Assembly (NCBI GenBank): GCA_017451735.1
Contig: JAFTNU010000027.1
Span: forward strand, 1 to 33,371
Reading direction: 5' to 3'
Source of the DNA: Clostridia bacterium
Lineage (GTDB): Bacteria > Bacillota > Clostridia > Oscillospirales > CAG-272
DNA: 33,371 bases
Positions 16,210-24,205 of the stretch are shown piece after piece (the first letter of the stretch is position 1; every line of letters begins with the position of its first letter). The position numbers were made by a program, and so were the translations under genes. The notes under the pieces were generated by a model. That model had not been told where the DNA came from, did no database searches, and worked only from the letters and a program-made list of their open reading frames with translations.

Positions 16210-16785
16210 TCAAATCAGAATTTCTTCCAAGCGGCGCTTGGGAACGCAATGGTTGCCCGCGGCATCACGATAGTAGGTAAGGGAGCCGTTGTGCTCGTCG
16301 GTCAACAGCACACGCTCGGCAGGGGTGCCCAGTGCAATGGCCAGCTGAGGCTCGTAGCGGCCGTCAATGCCGAAATCCGCCATCAGTGTTTCGGGATTGA
16401 AGCTGCCCAGCATGCAGCCGCCAAAGCCCCGTTCGGTGGCGGCAAGAAGAATGGTCTGGGCGGCAATGCCCACATCCTTCAGGGCAAGCGTGGCGGGACT
16501 GCCCGCCTCCTTGTCGGTAAAGATCAGAATGAATCCGGTGGGCTTCCCGTTCTCGGGGGGAAGCTTGACATCCTTGAGTGCCGTGCCGAAGCGGGCGTTG
16601 GCCACCATCTTCTCGATATCCTGCTTGTCCGAGAGGATGCGATAGCGCAAGGGTTGCTTGTTCATGCCGGATGCCGTGCGGCGGGCCAGGTCCACCAGGT
16701 CGGTCATGATCTCTCGGGTGATGGGGGTGCTCTCGTCAAAGCCGCGGTAGCTGCGGTTGTTCATTACCAATGATTCAATATTCAT
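16210..16785 (-). CDS. Nitroreductase-family FMN oxidoreductase
   Basis: A 191-residue flavoprotein of the nitroreductase fold, normally an FMN-containing homodimer using NAD(P)H. Family signs are NNRSYRGFDESTPITRE at the N-terminus, an FMN-contacting Arg-Ser-type start, DVGIAAQTILLAATERGFGGCMLGSF in the middle (the usual AQNLLLAA-x-GLG-CW region), and LAIALGTPAE near the end. The physiological substrate is unknown. AAGGAG lies close before the ATG. It is the third gene of ychF-trmB-nitroreductase, nine bases after trmB, and is followed by a terminator. Confidence 0.9.
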   Translation of the reverse strand: MNIESLVMNNRSYRGFDESTPITREIMTDLVDLARRTASGMNKQPLRYRILSDKQDIEKMVANARFGTALKDVKLPPENGKPTGFILIFTDKEAGSPATLALKDVGIAAQTILLAATERGFGGCMLGSFNPETLMADFGIDGRYEPQLAIALGTPAERVLLTDEHNGSLTYYRDAAGNHCVPKRRLEEILI

Positions 16786-16794
16786 GAAAACTCC

Positions 16795-17442
16795 TTAAAA
16801 ATGTACCGTTACGGCATGGATGGGAAATCCCTTTTCCGAAAAGTTTTTTTCATACTCGGTCATCACATTGCCCTCGTTCAAGGGGCTGTTATGCAGATCG
16901 CGGGTGAGATCGGTCATGGGAAGGCCCATGGCTTCAAATTCCTCAAGCGAGAAATCAAACAGCCCCACATTGTCGGTCTTAAAGCGTAAAATGCCGCCTT
17001 TTTTTAATACCGTTCTATATTTTTCAAGAAAAATACGGTGCGTGAGCCGCCGTTTGGCATGTCCCGATTTGGGCCAGGGATCGCTGAAATTCAGATACAG
17101 GCAGTCAATGCTGTGTGGCGGAAACCATTCCACCAGATTCTCGGCGTTGCCGATGAGAAAGCGCAGATTGTCGGGGCGGGTGTCCTTGGCGTTCTCGGCC
17201 TTTTCCAGCGCCAGACACGCCACATCGGGGACACGCTCCATGGCGATAAAATTCACCTGCGGGTTGGCGGCCGCCATGCCGCAGGCAAAGCTGCCTTTGC
17301 CGCATCCGATCTCCAGATGCAGGGGGAGCACTTCGTGGAAGGGGGCTTGCGGATCGTCCTTCAGGACGGTGGGATCCTGGATCAGCAGGTGGGCGCAGGC
17401 GGCAATGCGCTCGGCACCGTGCTTTTTCTTGCGGGCCCGCAT
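16795..17442 (-). CDS. trmB: tRNA (guanine-N7-)-methyltransferase
   Basis: It makes m7G46 in the variable loop of tRNAs from S-adenosylmethionine. It has 215 residues. The SAM-binding motif is LHLEIGCGKGSF near 41-52, followed by the second motif FIAMERV, then NAENLVEWFPP, the family signature YLNFSDPWPKSGHAKRRLTH, and LRFKTDN. The C-terminus carries the usual TEYEKNFSEKG block. Its start codon overlaps the stop of ychF by one base (TGATG), so the two are translationally coupled. Confidence 0.97.
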   Translation of the reverse strand: MRARKKKHGAERIAACAHLLIQDPTVLKDDPQAPFHEVLPLHLEIGCGKGSFACGMAAANPQVNFIAMERVPDVACLALEKAENAKDTRPDNLRFLIGNAENLVEWFPPHSIDCLYLNFSDPWPKSGHAKRRLTHRIFLEKYRTVLKKGGILRFKTDNVGLFDFSLEEFEAMGLPMTDLTRDLHNSPLNEGNVMTEYEKNFSEKGFPIHAVTVHF

Positions 17443-18536
17443 CAGACGTTGAAGCGGAAGACCACAATGTCTCCGTCCTGCATCACGTATTCCTTGCCCT
17501 CGCTGCGCAGAAGTCCCGCCTCCTTAACGCCGTTCATGGAGCCGATGCGCTCAAGGTCGTGAAAGCTGACCACCTCGGCACGGATGAAGCCACGCTCGAA
17601 ATCACTGTGGATCTTGCCTGCGGCGCCGGGAGCGCGGGTGCCGCGCACGATGGTCCAGGCACGAACCTCCTTGGGGCCGGCGGTTAGAAAGCTGATCAGA
17701 CCCAGCAGAGAATAGCTTGCTCTGATCAGGCGGTCAAGGCCGCTCTCGGCAATGCCCAGATCCTCGAGAAATGCCTGCTTCTCCTCACCGGACAGTTCGG
17801 CGATCTCCGCTTCGATCTGTGCGCAGACGGGGAGCACCTCGGCATGCTCGCTTGCGGCAAATTCCTTGAGCTTGACATAGTGGGGGTTGTCCATGGGCTC
17901 GGAGCCGGCCTCGTCCTCGCTGACGTTTGCCACGTAGATCACGGGCTTCATGGTCAGCAGGGGCGTGTCGTACAGCATGGCCCGCTCGTCCTCGCTGAGC
18001 TCCACGGTGCGCGCCGTGAACCCGTCGGAGAGCGCCTTGTAAATGCGCTCGAACAACGCCAGCTCGCCCGCCAGCGTCTTGTCACCCTTCATGGCTTTTT
18101 TAACGCGGTCGATGCGGCGCTCCACCATCTCCATATCGGAAAAGATCAGCTCCATGTTGATGGTCTCCACATCCCGCATGGGGTCCACGGCACCGTCTAC
18201 GTGGATGATGTTGTCGTCGTTGAAGCAACGCACCACATGGATGATGGCATCCACCTCACGGATGTGAGAAAGGAACTTGTTGCCAAGGCCCTCCCCCTTG
18301 GAGGCGCCCCGTACCAGGCCTGCAATGTCCACAAATTCGATCACGGCGGGGGTGTACTTTTCGGGGTTGTACATATTGGCAAGATAGTCCATACGGCTGT
18401 CGGGCACGGCCACCACACCCACATTGGGCTCGATGGTGCAGAAGGGATAGTTGGCGGATTCGGCGCCTGCGTTGGTCAGGGCGTTGAACAGTGTGCTTTT
18501 TCCCACATTGGGAAGTCCTACGATACCAAGCTTCAT
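17442..18536 (-). CDS. ychF: Ribosome-associated P-loop ATPase YchF (OLA1 family)
   Basis: A conserved Obg-family NTPase that prefers ATP and binds ribosomes and stress-related partners. It has 364 residues, the family's normal size. G1 is GLPNVGKS (7-14), G3 is DIAGLVRGASKGEGLGNKFL, and the altered G4 NVSEDE (in VIYVANVSEDE) explains ATP over GTP preference in the family. The C-terminal TGS domain is present (PKEVRAWTIVRGTRAPGAAGKIHSDFERGF and VMQDGDIVVFRFNV). A TTG at 18554 is in frame, but AAGGAGA six bases before the ATG at 18536 gives the canonical MKLGIVGLPN start. It heads the operon and shares its stop with the trmB start. Confidence 0.97.
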   Translation of the reverse strand: MKLGIVGLPNVGKSTLFNALTNAGAESANYPFCTIEPNVGVVAVPDSRMDYLANMYNPEKYTPAVIEFVDIAGLVRGASKGEGLGNKFLSHIREVDAIIHVVRCFNDDNIIHVDGAVDPMRDVETINMELIFSDMEMVERRIDRVKKAMKGDKTLAGELALFERIYKALSDGFTARTVELSEDERAMLYDTPLLTMKPVIYVANVSEDEAGSEPMDNPHYVKLKEFAASEHAEVLPVCAQIEAEIAELSGEEKQAFLEDLGIAESGLDRLIRASYSLLGLISFLTAGPKEVRAWTIVRGTRAPGAAGKIHSDFERGFIRAEVVSFHDLERIGSMNGVKEAGLLRSEGKEYVMQDGDIVVFRFNV

Positions 18537-18568
18537 CAGAGGTCTCCTTATCAAGTGTTAATCACTTC

Positions 18569-18597
18569 ATTATATCGCAAAATAATTTGTTTTGCAA
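18569..18597 (-). promoter_or_regulatory. Sigma-A promoter of ychF-trmB-nitroreductase
   Basis: Minus-strand TATAAT (18569-18574) and TTGCAA (18592-18597), spaced by 17 bases, 32 bases before the ychF start. It lies in a 320-base AT-rich divergent region that otherwise holds the opposite promoter and repeats described next. Confidence 0.78.
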
Positions 18598-18687
18598 GGG
18601 GTAGGGGAAATTTACTTGCCGGAAAATTGTTTCTGCAGACAAAATACGCAATTTATTTAAAATTTATAGGTTTTTTTCAAAAAAGCC

Positions 18688-18716
18688 TTTTCAAAAAGTA
18701 AAAAATATGTTAGAAT
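18688..18716 (+). promoter_or_regulatory. Likely promoter of the response regulator-kinase-htrA-mgtC operon
   Basis: TTTTCA (18688-18693) and TAGAAT (18711-18716) with a 17-base spacer in an A/T-rich stretch. It implies a leader of about 135 bases before the start at 18857. Confidence 0.5.
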
Positions 18717-18746
18717 AGTATAGTAAATGCCAAGCGCGTACCCGAG

Positions 18747-18766
18747 CGACAGTAATCGACAGTATT
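18747..18766 (+). promoter_or_regulatory. Candidate response-regulator binding site (10-bp direct repeat)
   Basis: Two adjacent copies of CGACAGTA begin exactly 10 bases apart (18747 and 18757; CGACAGTAAT then CGACAGTATT). OmpR/PhoP-type regulators usually bind tandem direct repeats spaced by about one helical turn. The site lies about 35 bases downstream of the -10, so self-control by this regulator is a reasonable but unproven reading. Confidence 0.35.
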
Positions 18767-18856
18767 TTTCACCGAGCCGTCACACGGTATGCAACTTGAT
18801 TTGGGAAAATATAACAGGAACGGAATCAATGTGAATTCGGAAGGAGGCTTTTTGCC

Positions 18857-19549
18857 ATGGTTGGAACCAAACTGCTGGTCGTGGATGACGACCCCAATAT
18901 TTGTGATATACTGAAAACGCACTTCGAGAAGGAAGGCTGCGAGGTTCTCACGGCAGGGGACGGTATAGAGGGTCTGGCCGCTTTTAAATCGGGCTCCCCC
19001 GATTTGGTCCTTTTGGATATCATGCTCCCCAAAATGGACGGTCAGCAGGTGTTGGCCGAGATCCGCAAGGAGTCGGTCAAGCCGGTCATTATGGTCACGG
19101 CCAAGGGTGAGGTCTTTGACAAGGTTCTGGGTCTTGAGATGGGTGCCGACGATTTTGTGGTCAAGCCTTTCGATCTCAAGGAGCTTTCTGCCAGAGTCAA
19201 GGCGGTATTGCGCCGTTACCAGGCACATATGCACCAGGACGAGGGCGATGTGATCAAGTTTGAAAATTTTGAGATCAGTCAGGAGAAGTTCGAGCTGAAA
19301 TTGAAGGGCAAGAAGGTGGATATCCCCCCCAAGGAGTTGCAGCTTCTCTATTGCCTTGCCTCCAATCCCAACCGGGTGTTCAGCCGTGAGCAGCTGCTGG
19401 AGCATGTCTGGGATTTTGCCTTCCTTGGCGATTCCAGAACCGTGGATGTACATATCAAGCGCCTGCGCGAAAAGCTGGAGGGTGTTTCCGATAAATGGGC
19501 ACTGAAGACCGTTTGGGGCATCGGTTATAAATTCGAGCTTTACAACTAA
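18857..19549 (+). CDS. OmpR/PhoP-family response regulator
   Basis: A 230-residue DNA-binding response regulator. The receiver domain (1-120) has the acidic pocket DDD (10-12), the phosphoryl-accepting D54 in LLDIMLPKMDG, T81 in MVTAKG, and K103 in VVKPFD. The C-terminal winged helix (about 130-228) shows KELQLLYCLASNPNRVFSREQLLEHVW and RTVDVHIKRLREKLE, then TVWGIGYKFE. AAGGAGG stands about nine bases before the ATG. It is the first gene of a plus-strand operon with its kinase, an HtrA-type protease and two MgtC proteins, a layout that recalls CssRS-HtrA envelope-stress systems. Its DNA targets probably include its own promoter. Confidence 0.95.
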   Translation: MVGTKLLVVDDDPNICDILKTHFEKEGCEVLTAGDGIEGLAAFKSGSPDLVLLDIMLPKMDGQQVLAEIRKESVKPVIMVTAKGEVFDKVLGLEMGADDFVVKPFDLKELSARVKAVLRRYQAHMHQDEGDVIKFENFEISQEKFELKLKGKKVDIPPKELQLLYCLASNPNRVFSREQLLEHVWDFAFLGDSRTVDVHIKRLREKLEGVSDKWALKTVWGIGYKFELYN

Positions 19550-19627
19550 TGAGTTATGATGCCGCCGCTGACTGATTCACGGCGGCATTCGGCTTTCAAA
19601 CGAAAACGCAAAAAAGCGAGGACGTCT

Positions 19628-21085
19628 ATGTTTAAAAGCGTATTCGCCAAATATATTTTGACCTTCATGCTCATCATCTTTGTCAGCTTTCTGGTGCTGG
19701 TGCTGATCATCACGGGCATGGTCAACAGCTATGCGGTCAACGCCAAGGAGAAATTGCTTTCCAATGCGGCGTCGGGTGCTGCCGAGTTTCTGGAGGCGCG
19801 GACCGAAACACTGTCCAAGACCAATTTTACTCAGATGATCGAGGGCTCAGTGGAGGACGTGGACAGAATGCTGCGGGCTCTTTCCGCCACCGATGAGGAT
19901 GTCAGTATCCTGTTGGTGGACAATGCCGGCCATGTGGTACGCATGGTCTCGGCAGACGGCGTGACGGGACCAAGCGACGCGGTGGTGCCCCGCAACATCA
20001 TGGATGAAGTCAATAATAATGTCAGGCTTTCGGAGTTTGAGGCACTGGACGGTGTATTCGACACCCCCCATTTTTTCTATACCGCTCCCGTATTTACGGG
20101 CGACGGTTATGTATGCGGTACGGTGTTTGCCTGCTCTACATCGGCCACACAGGACGCGCTGTTGGGGGTCATGATCAAAACCATTCTGGTGGCCTCTCTG
20201 TGGGTCATGCTGGCGGCGTTGATTGCCGTGTATATCATCACCGAGCGCGTGATCGGGCCCTTGAAGGATATGAGCCGCATGGCCAAGGAGTTTGCTGCAG
20301 GGAACTTTGATGCCCGCGTGCCCGTACGGGGCAATGACGAGGTGGCGGAATTGGCCGTTGCATTCAATAATATGGCAGACTCGCTTTCCCGGCTCGAGGT
20401 CATGCGTAATACCTTTGTGGCAAACGTGTCCCACGATCTGCGCACCCCCATGACCACCATTTCGGGGTTCATCGACAATATCCTGTCGGGGGCTATTCCG
20501 CCCGAAAAGCGGGATTATTACCTGGAGCTGATCCGCACCGAGGTTCAACGCCTTGCGCGATTGGTGACCTCCCTCTTGGATATTTCCCGCATCCAGGCGG
20601 GGGATCGCAAATTCGACTACCGTCCTTTTGATATTTGCGAGATGGCGCGGCTTATCCTGATCTCCTTTGAGACCAAGATCGAGGCCAAGCATCTGGAGGT
20701 GTCCTTTTCCTGTGATGAGGAGCGGATGAACGCTTACGCCGATCATGACGCAGTCTATCAGATTCTGTATAACCTTTGCGATAATGCGGTAAAATTCTCG
20801 AGAGAGGGCGGAAAGCTCAGCATTTCGCTGACCGCCGTGAAGGAACACCGCATTATGGTTACCGTTTATAATGAAGGTGAGGGCATTGCCGCCGCCGACC
20901 TGCCCTTTGTGTTTGAGCGTTTCTATAAAGGGGATAAGAGCAGGGGATTGGATAAGAGCGGTGCGGGTCTTGGTCTGTTTATTGCCAAAACCATTATGGA
21001 TGCCCATCACGAAAAGATCTGGGTGGAAAGTGAGCAGGGCGTGTATTGCAGCTTCAGCTTCACCCTGCCTTTGGCTCAAGAGTAA
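19628..21085 (+). CDS. Membrane sensor histidine kinase
   Basis: Partner kinase of the preceding regulator, 485 residues. TM1 spans about 8-30, an extracellular sensor of about 150 residues follows, TM2 spans about 184-205, then HAMP (about 206-258), the dimerisation domain with the phosphorylated H269 in NVSHDLRTPMTT, and the ATPase with N box NLCDNAVKFS, G1 NEGEGI, F box FVFERFYKGDKS and G2 SGAGLGLFIAK. The frame is open from an ATG at 19556, but no ribosome site precedes it; GAGG before the ATG at 19628 and a clean start ahead of TM1 favour 19628. No known ligand motif is seen in the sensor region. It is followed by the htrA-type gene after ten bases. Confidence 0.93.
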   Translation: MFKSVFAKYILTFMLIIFVSFLVLVLIITGMVNSYAVNAKEKLLSNAASGAAEFLEARTETLSKTNFTQMIEGSVEDVDRMLRALSATDEDVSILLVDNAGHVVRMVSADGVTGPSDAVVPRNIMDEVNNNVRLSEFEALDGVFDTPHFFYTAPVFTGDGYVCGTVFACSTSATQDALLGVMIKTILVASLWVMLAALIAVYIITERVIGPLKDMSRMAKEFAAGNFDARVPVRGNDEVAELAVAFNNMADSLSRLEVMRNTFVANVSHDLRTPMTTISGFIDNILSGAIPPEKRDYYLELIRTEVQRLARLVTSLLDISRIQAGDRKFDYRPFDICEMARLILISFETKIEAKHLEVSFSCDEERMNAYADHDAVYQILYNLCDNAVKFSREGGKLSISLTAVKEHRIMVTVYNEGEGIAAADLPFVFERFYKGDKSRGLDKSGAGLGLFIAKTIMDAHHEKIWVESEQGVYCSFSFTLPLAQE

Positions 21086-21095
21086 AGGAGTTAGC

Positions 21096-22523
21096 ATGGA
21101 AGAAGAAAAAAAGATAGAAGAAGGAGCGGGTGAAACCCCGCCCGTCCGGGAGGACGCCGTAGCCGACGCCGCATCCGTGCCCGAAGGGGAGCCCACCCGG
21201 GGAGAGACGGTTGAGGCATCTGCTCCCGAGCAAGAGGCTCCCACGGATCCGCCTGCCACGGAGGCGCCCTCATCCCCACCGCCGGCCTGGAATTTCGGTA
21301 CTCCGTCTGCGGTGCCACCCATCAAGGATCCCGCCGACGAGAGAAAAAAGAAAAAGCGCGGCATGGGTGCATTCTTTGCTGTTTTCGGCGGCATTTTCGG
21401 TATCTGTGTGTTGTTGCTGGTGCTTACGCTATGGCTGGGAGATGAGGGATTTCAGATCATCCGTAATCTCTACACGGAGCGCGTGATCTATGTACGCGAG
21501 GATGACGGCACGAGCGGTCTGCTGACCCCGAACGAGGCCGCCGACGCAGTGAAGAAATCCACCGTGACCATATCAGTCACCACAAGCGCGGGCAGTGCCA
21601 TCGGCTCGGGGTTCGTTTATTCGGCCGACGGCTATATCATCACCAATTATCATGTTGTGGAATCTGCCGAATCGACGCAGGTCCTTCTGGCTGACGGCAC
21701 GGCGTACGATGCTACCGTAAAGGGCTTCAATGCGGCGGCGGATATTGCTGTTCTCAAAATCGAGGCCCGGGACCTTGTTCCCGTTACCTTGGGCAGCTCT
21801 GCCAATCTTCTGGTGGGCGATGATGTGGTCGCCATCGGTACGCCCGCTAAGCTCGATTACGCAGGGACCTCTACCTTCGGTAAGGTATCGGCCACCAATC
21901 GCTTGGTTTCGCTGACCGATACCGACGGTACTATCGTCAAGAAAATGACGCTGATCCAGACCGACACCAGCGTGAACCCGGGCAACTCGGGCGGCCCCCT
22001 TGCCGATATGTACGGCAGAGTGGTGGGCGTTGTGGTCATGAAGGTCTCCTATTACGGCGGGTCTTACTATGACGGTATCGGATTTGCCCTCCCCATCGAT
22101 GGGGTTAAGACCATTGCCGATGCCATCATTCAAAAGGGATCCTTTACGGGGGTCAATCCGATTGCCGAGGGGCGGTCGCTTCTGGGCGTTACGGGTCATG
22201 GCGGTCTTAGCGGCTATTGGTATTCCGATGAGCCCAATGCGCTGACGGGGGCTATGGAGTCCTCCGAAACGCAGCAGGAAGGGTATCATTATATGGAAAA
22301 GGACGGCGTCTATGTGACCGCGATCAATGGCGGGGATGCCGTGAACAAGATGCAGGTTGGTGATATTATTATGAAGATCAACGGTCTGAATGTCTCTTCT
22401 GTCACCACGCTGATCAGCGAGGCCAATCGCCATCATACAGGTGAAACCGTGACCCTGACCGTCTGGCGGAACGGGGCCGAGATCCAAGTGGCAGTGACCC
22501 TTTATGAAGCGAGCGCGCAATGA
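21096..22523 (+). CDS. Membrane-anchored HtrA/DegP-like serine protease with PDZ domain
   Basis: A 475-residue surface quality-control protease. The first 85 residues are acidic and rich in Pro and Ala (a cytoplasmic tail), then KKKKRG and a single TM helix (about 91-114) put the enzyme outside the cell. The trypsin-like domain has the triad H176 (TNYHVVES), D206 (AAADIAVLK) and S288 (VNPGNSGGPL). A C-terminal PDZ domain (about 390-470) includes GVYVTAINGGDAVNKMQVGDII. The start at 21096 is set by AAAGGAG; an upstream in-frame ATG lies inside the kinase gene. It lies directly behind the two-component genes, so it is probably their output or a feedback partner, as in CssRS-HtrA. Confidence 0.94.
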   Translation: MEEEKKIEEGAGETPPVREDAVADAASVPEGEPTRGETVEASAPEQEAPTDPPATEAPSSPPPAWNFGTPSAVPPIKDPADERKKKKRGMGAFFAVFGGIFGICVLLLVLTLWLGDEGFQIIRNLYTERVIYVREDDGTSGLLTPNEAADAVKKSTVTISVTTSAGSAIGSGFVYSADGYIITNYHVVESAESTQVLLADGTAYDATVKGFNAAADIAVLKIEARDLVPVTLGSSANLLVGDDVVAIGTPAKLDYAGTSTFGKVSATNRLVSLTDTDGTIVKKMTLIQTDTSVNPGNSGGPLADMYGRVVGVVVMKVSYYGGSYYDGIGFALPIDGVKTIADAIIQKGSFTGVNPIAEGRSLLGVTGHGGLSGYWYSDEPNALTGAMESSETQQEGYHYMEKDGVYVTAINGGDAVNKMQVGDIIMKINGLNVSSVTTLISEANRHHTGETVTLTVWRNGAEIQVAVTLYEASAQ

Positions 22524-22557
22524 GCGCGCTCCCATTACATACGAAAGGATAGGAAAG

Positions 22558-23301
22558 ATGCTTCCTTTTTTAGAGCCTTTACGCTACATGACTTACGATA
22601 ACAGCATTTACGTAACGCTGTTCCGCCTTTGCGTGGCGGCCTTCTGCGGCGGTGTGATCGGTTTGGAGCGAGGACGCAAGCGCCGTCCCGCCGGCTTCAG
22701 AACCCATATGCTGGTCTGCATCGGCGCGGCACTGGCTATGCTGATCAGCCAATACCTTACCATGATGACCAACACCTATTGGGGTAAGATCCTGCTGGAG
22801 GCGGGAACCACCGTCGGTACCACCGATGTGGCCCGTCTGGGTGCGCAGGTCATCAATGGCATCGGCTTCCTGGGTGCCGGCACCATCATTGTCACAGGGC
22901 AATTGGAGGTCAAGGGCCTGACGACTGCGGCAGGGCTTTGGGCCTCGGCCTGCATGGGGCTTTGTATCGGTGCGGGATTTGTGGAGGGCGCCCTTGTGGG
23001 GTGCGTCCTGATCAGCGTCACCATTATTCTGTTTACCCGTCTGGAGCGTCTGATCCTTGCCAAAGCGCGCAATCTCAACCTGAATGTGGAATTCGTGCAT
23101 ATCGACGATCTGGGTAAGATCATTTCGGCCATCAAGGCGCAGGATATCCGTATTTATGATGTAGAGATTCACAAGACCAAGGTGGAGGGGAAAAATCCCA
23201 GTGCCGTATTCTCCGTGCGATTGCCCAAGCGGATGTCGCACACCGCGATTCTGACCTTGCTGGCGGATGTGGAAAATGTCCGCTCCATCGAAGAACTGTA
23301 A
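22558..23301 (+). CDS. MgtC/SapB-family membrane protein, first paralogue
   Basis: A 247-residue inner-membrane protein. Family marks: CGGVIGLERGRKRRPAGFRTHMLVCIGAALAM, then RLGAQVINGIGFLGAGTII, and KGLTTAAGLWASACMGLCIGAGF; about four to five hydrophobic helices fill residues 20-165. The C-terminal 75 residues form a small soluble domain of the ACT-like kind. MgtC proteins support growth at low magnesium and modulate membrane potential or the ATP synthase in some bacteria; the direct activity is uncertain. AGGAAAG precedes the ATG at 22558. A GC-rich 8-bp hairpin (22511-22531) straddles the preceding stop codon. It is the fourth gene of the operon and closely resembles the next gene. Confidence 0.93.
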   Translation: MLPFLEPLRYMTYDNSIYVTLFRLCVAAFCGGVIGLERGRKRRPAGFRTHMLVCIGAALAMLISQYLTMMTNTYWGKILLEAGTTVGTTDVARLGAQVINGIGFLGAGTIIVTGQLEVKGLTTAAGLWASACMGLCIGAGFVEGALVGCVLISVTIILFTRLERLILAKARNLNLNVEFVHIDDLGKIISAIKAQDIRIYDVEIHKTKVEGKNPSAVFSVRLPKRMSHTAILTLLADVENVRSIEEL

Positions 23302-23314
23302 GGAGGCGACTGTC

Positions 23315-24013
23315 ATGCAGGAATTTTTGAATTATCTCCGTTTTGCAGACGGATTCCATATGTGGGGCGCGGTGGCGCGTATGTTTCTTGCCGTGATCTG
23401 CGGCGGCGTGATCGGTATCGAGCGTGAACGCAAGCGTCGCCCTGCGGGCTTCCGTACCCATATTCTGATTTGCCTGGGTGCGTCGCTGACCATGATCACC
23501 AGCCAGTACATCTATCTGGAGCTGAAGCTCTTTACCGACCTGGCGCGTCTTGGCGCTCAGGTGATTGCGGGCATCGGCTTCATCGGTGCGGGTACCATCA
23601 TCGTAACCAAGCGCCGTCAGGTCAAGGGGCTGACCACTGCGGCGGGTCTTTGGACCTCCGCCATTGTGGGCCTGGCCATCGGTGCAGGGTATTTTGAGGC
23701 GGCGCTGATCACCACGGTCCTGGTGCTGGTGGTGGAGCTGGTCCTTTCCCGCTTTGAGTATTTCATCATGTCCACGGCCCGTACCGTTCATTTGTACATC
23801 GAGTACAAGGAGACCGAGGCGCTGAATCAGATGACCGACTATATGCGGGGACACAGCGTCAGCGTGACCGATTTGCAGATCACCAAGTCCGGTGCCGCCA
23901 CCCGCAATCCCTGCGCCATCTTTTCGCTGGAATTGCCCCGCAAGCTGACCCACGATAAGCTCATGACCGCTTTGGCAGAGATCGAGGGCGTGGTTTCGGT
24001 CGAGGAGCTCTGA
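23315..24013 (+). CDS. MgtC/SapB-family membrane protein, second paralogue
   Basis: A 232-residue membrane protein of the same family as its upstream neighbour. The two share the blocks CGGVIGxERxRKRRPAGFRTH, RLGAQVIxGIGFxGAGTIIVT and VKGLTTAAGLWxSA, and both end in a soluble domain finishing with VxSxEEL. The loop between helix 2 and the RLGAQV block is shorter here (LELKLFTDLA). AGGAGG lies just before the ATG at 23315, 13 bases after the first copy. The tandem copies probably arose by duplication and then diverged in the loop and C-terminal domain, which may give different inputs or heteromers (inference). It is the last gene of the operon before a terminator. Confidence 0.93.
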   Translation: MQEFLNYLRFADGFHMWGAVARMFLAVICGGVIGIERERKRRPAGFRTHILICLGASLTMITSQYIYLELKLFTDLARLGAQVIAGIGFIGAGTIIVTKRRQVKGLTTAAGLWTSAIVGLAIGAGYFEAALITTVLVLVVELVLSRFEYFIMSTARTVHLYIEYKETEALNQMTDYMRGHSVSVTDLQITKSGAATRNPCAIFSLELPRKLTHDKLMTALAEIEGVVSVEEL

Positions 24014-24071
24014 GCCGAATAAAACATTACATTATGGGCTAAGGCTAAGGCAAAACTCTTATAACGAAGAA

Positions 24072-24112
24072 AGAGCAAGAATACAAGGAGAAAATCCTTA
24101 TATTCTTGCTCT
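24072..24112 (+). terminator. Intrinsic terminator of the TCS-htrA-mgtC operon
   Basis: An 18-base stem with one mismatch (AGAGCAAGAATACAAGGA with TCCTTATATTCTTGCTCT), a five-base loop, then ATCCGTTTTTATTG. It lies 58 bases after the last stop. A second small hairpin (24139-24153, TGTGCCAAAGGCACA) lies between it and the end of the convergent DUF368 gene. Confidence 0.9.
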
Positions 24113-24205
24113 ATCCGTTTTTATTGAATTGCAACCAATGTGCCAAAGGCACAATTCATGCCGTACTCTCTGTTAAGGATAACACGCATACAGTGGTGCT
24201 TCTTT

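Noticed and set aside
19847-21394. Minus-strand ORF of 515 codons opposite the histidine kinase
   Set aside because: Shadow of the kinase and htrA genes; low-complexity N-terminus and no recognisable domain.
22511-22531. GC-rich 8-bp hairpin over the htrA stop codon as a terminator
   Set aside because: It has no T-run after it and the mgtC gene follows at once with a good ribosome site, so it is at most a weak attenuator or mRNA stabiliser.
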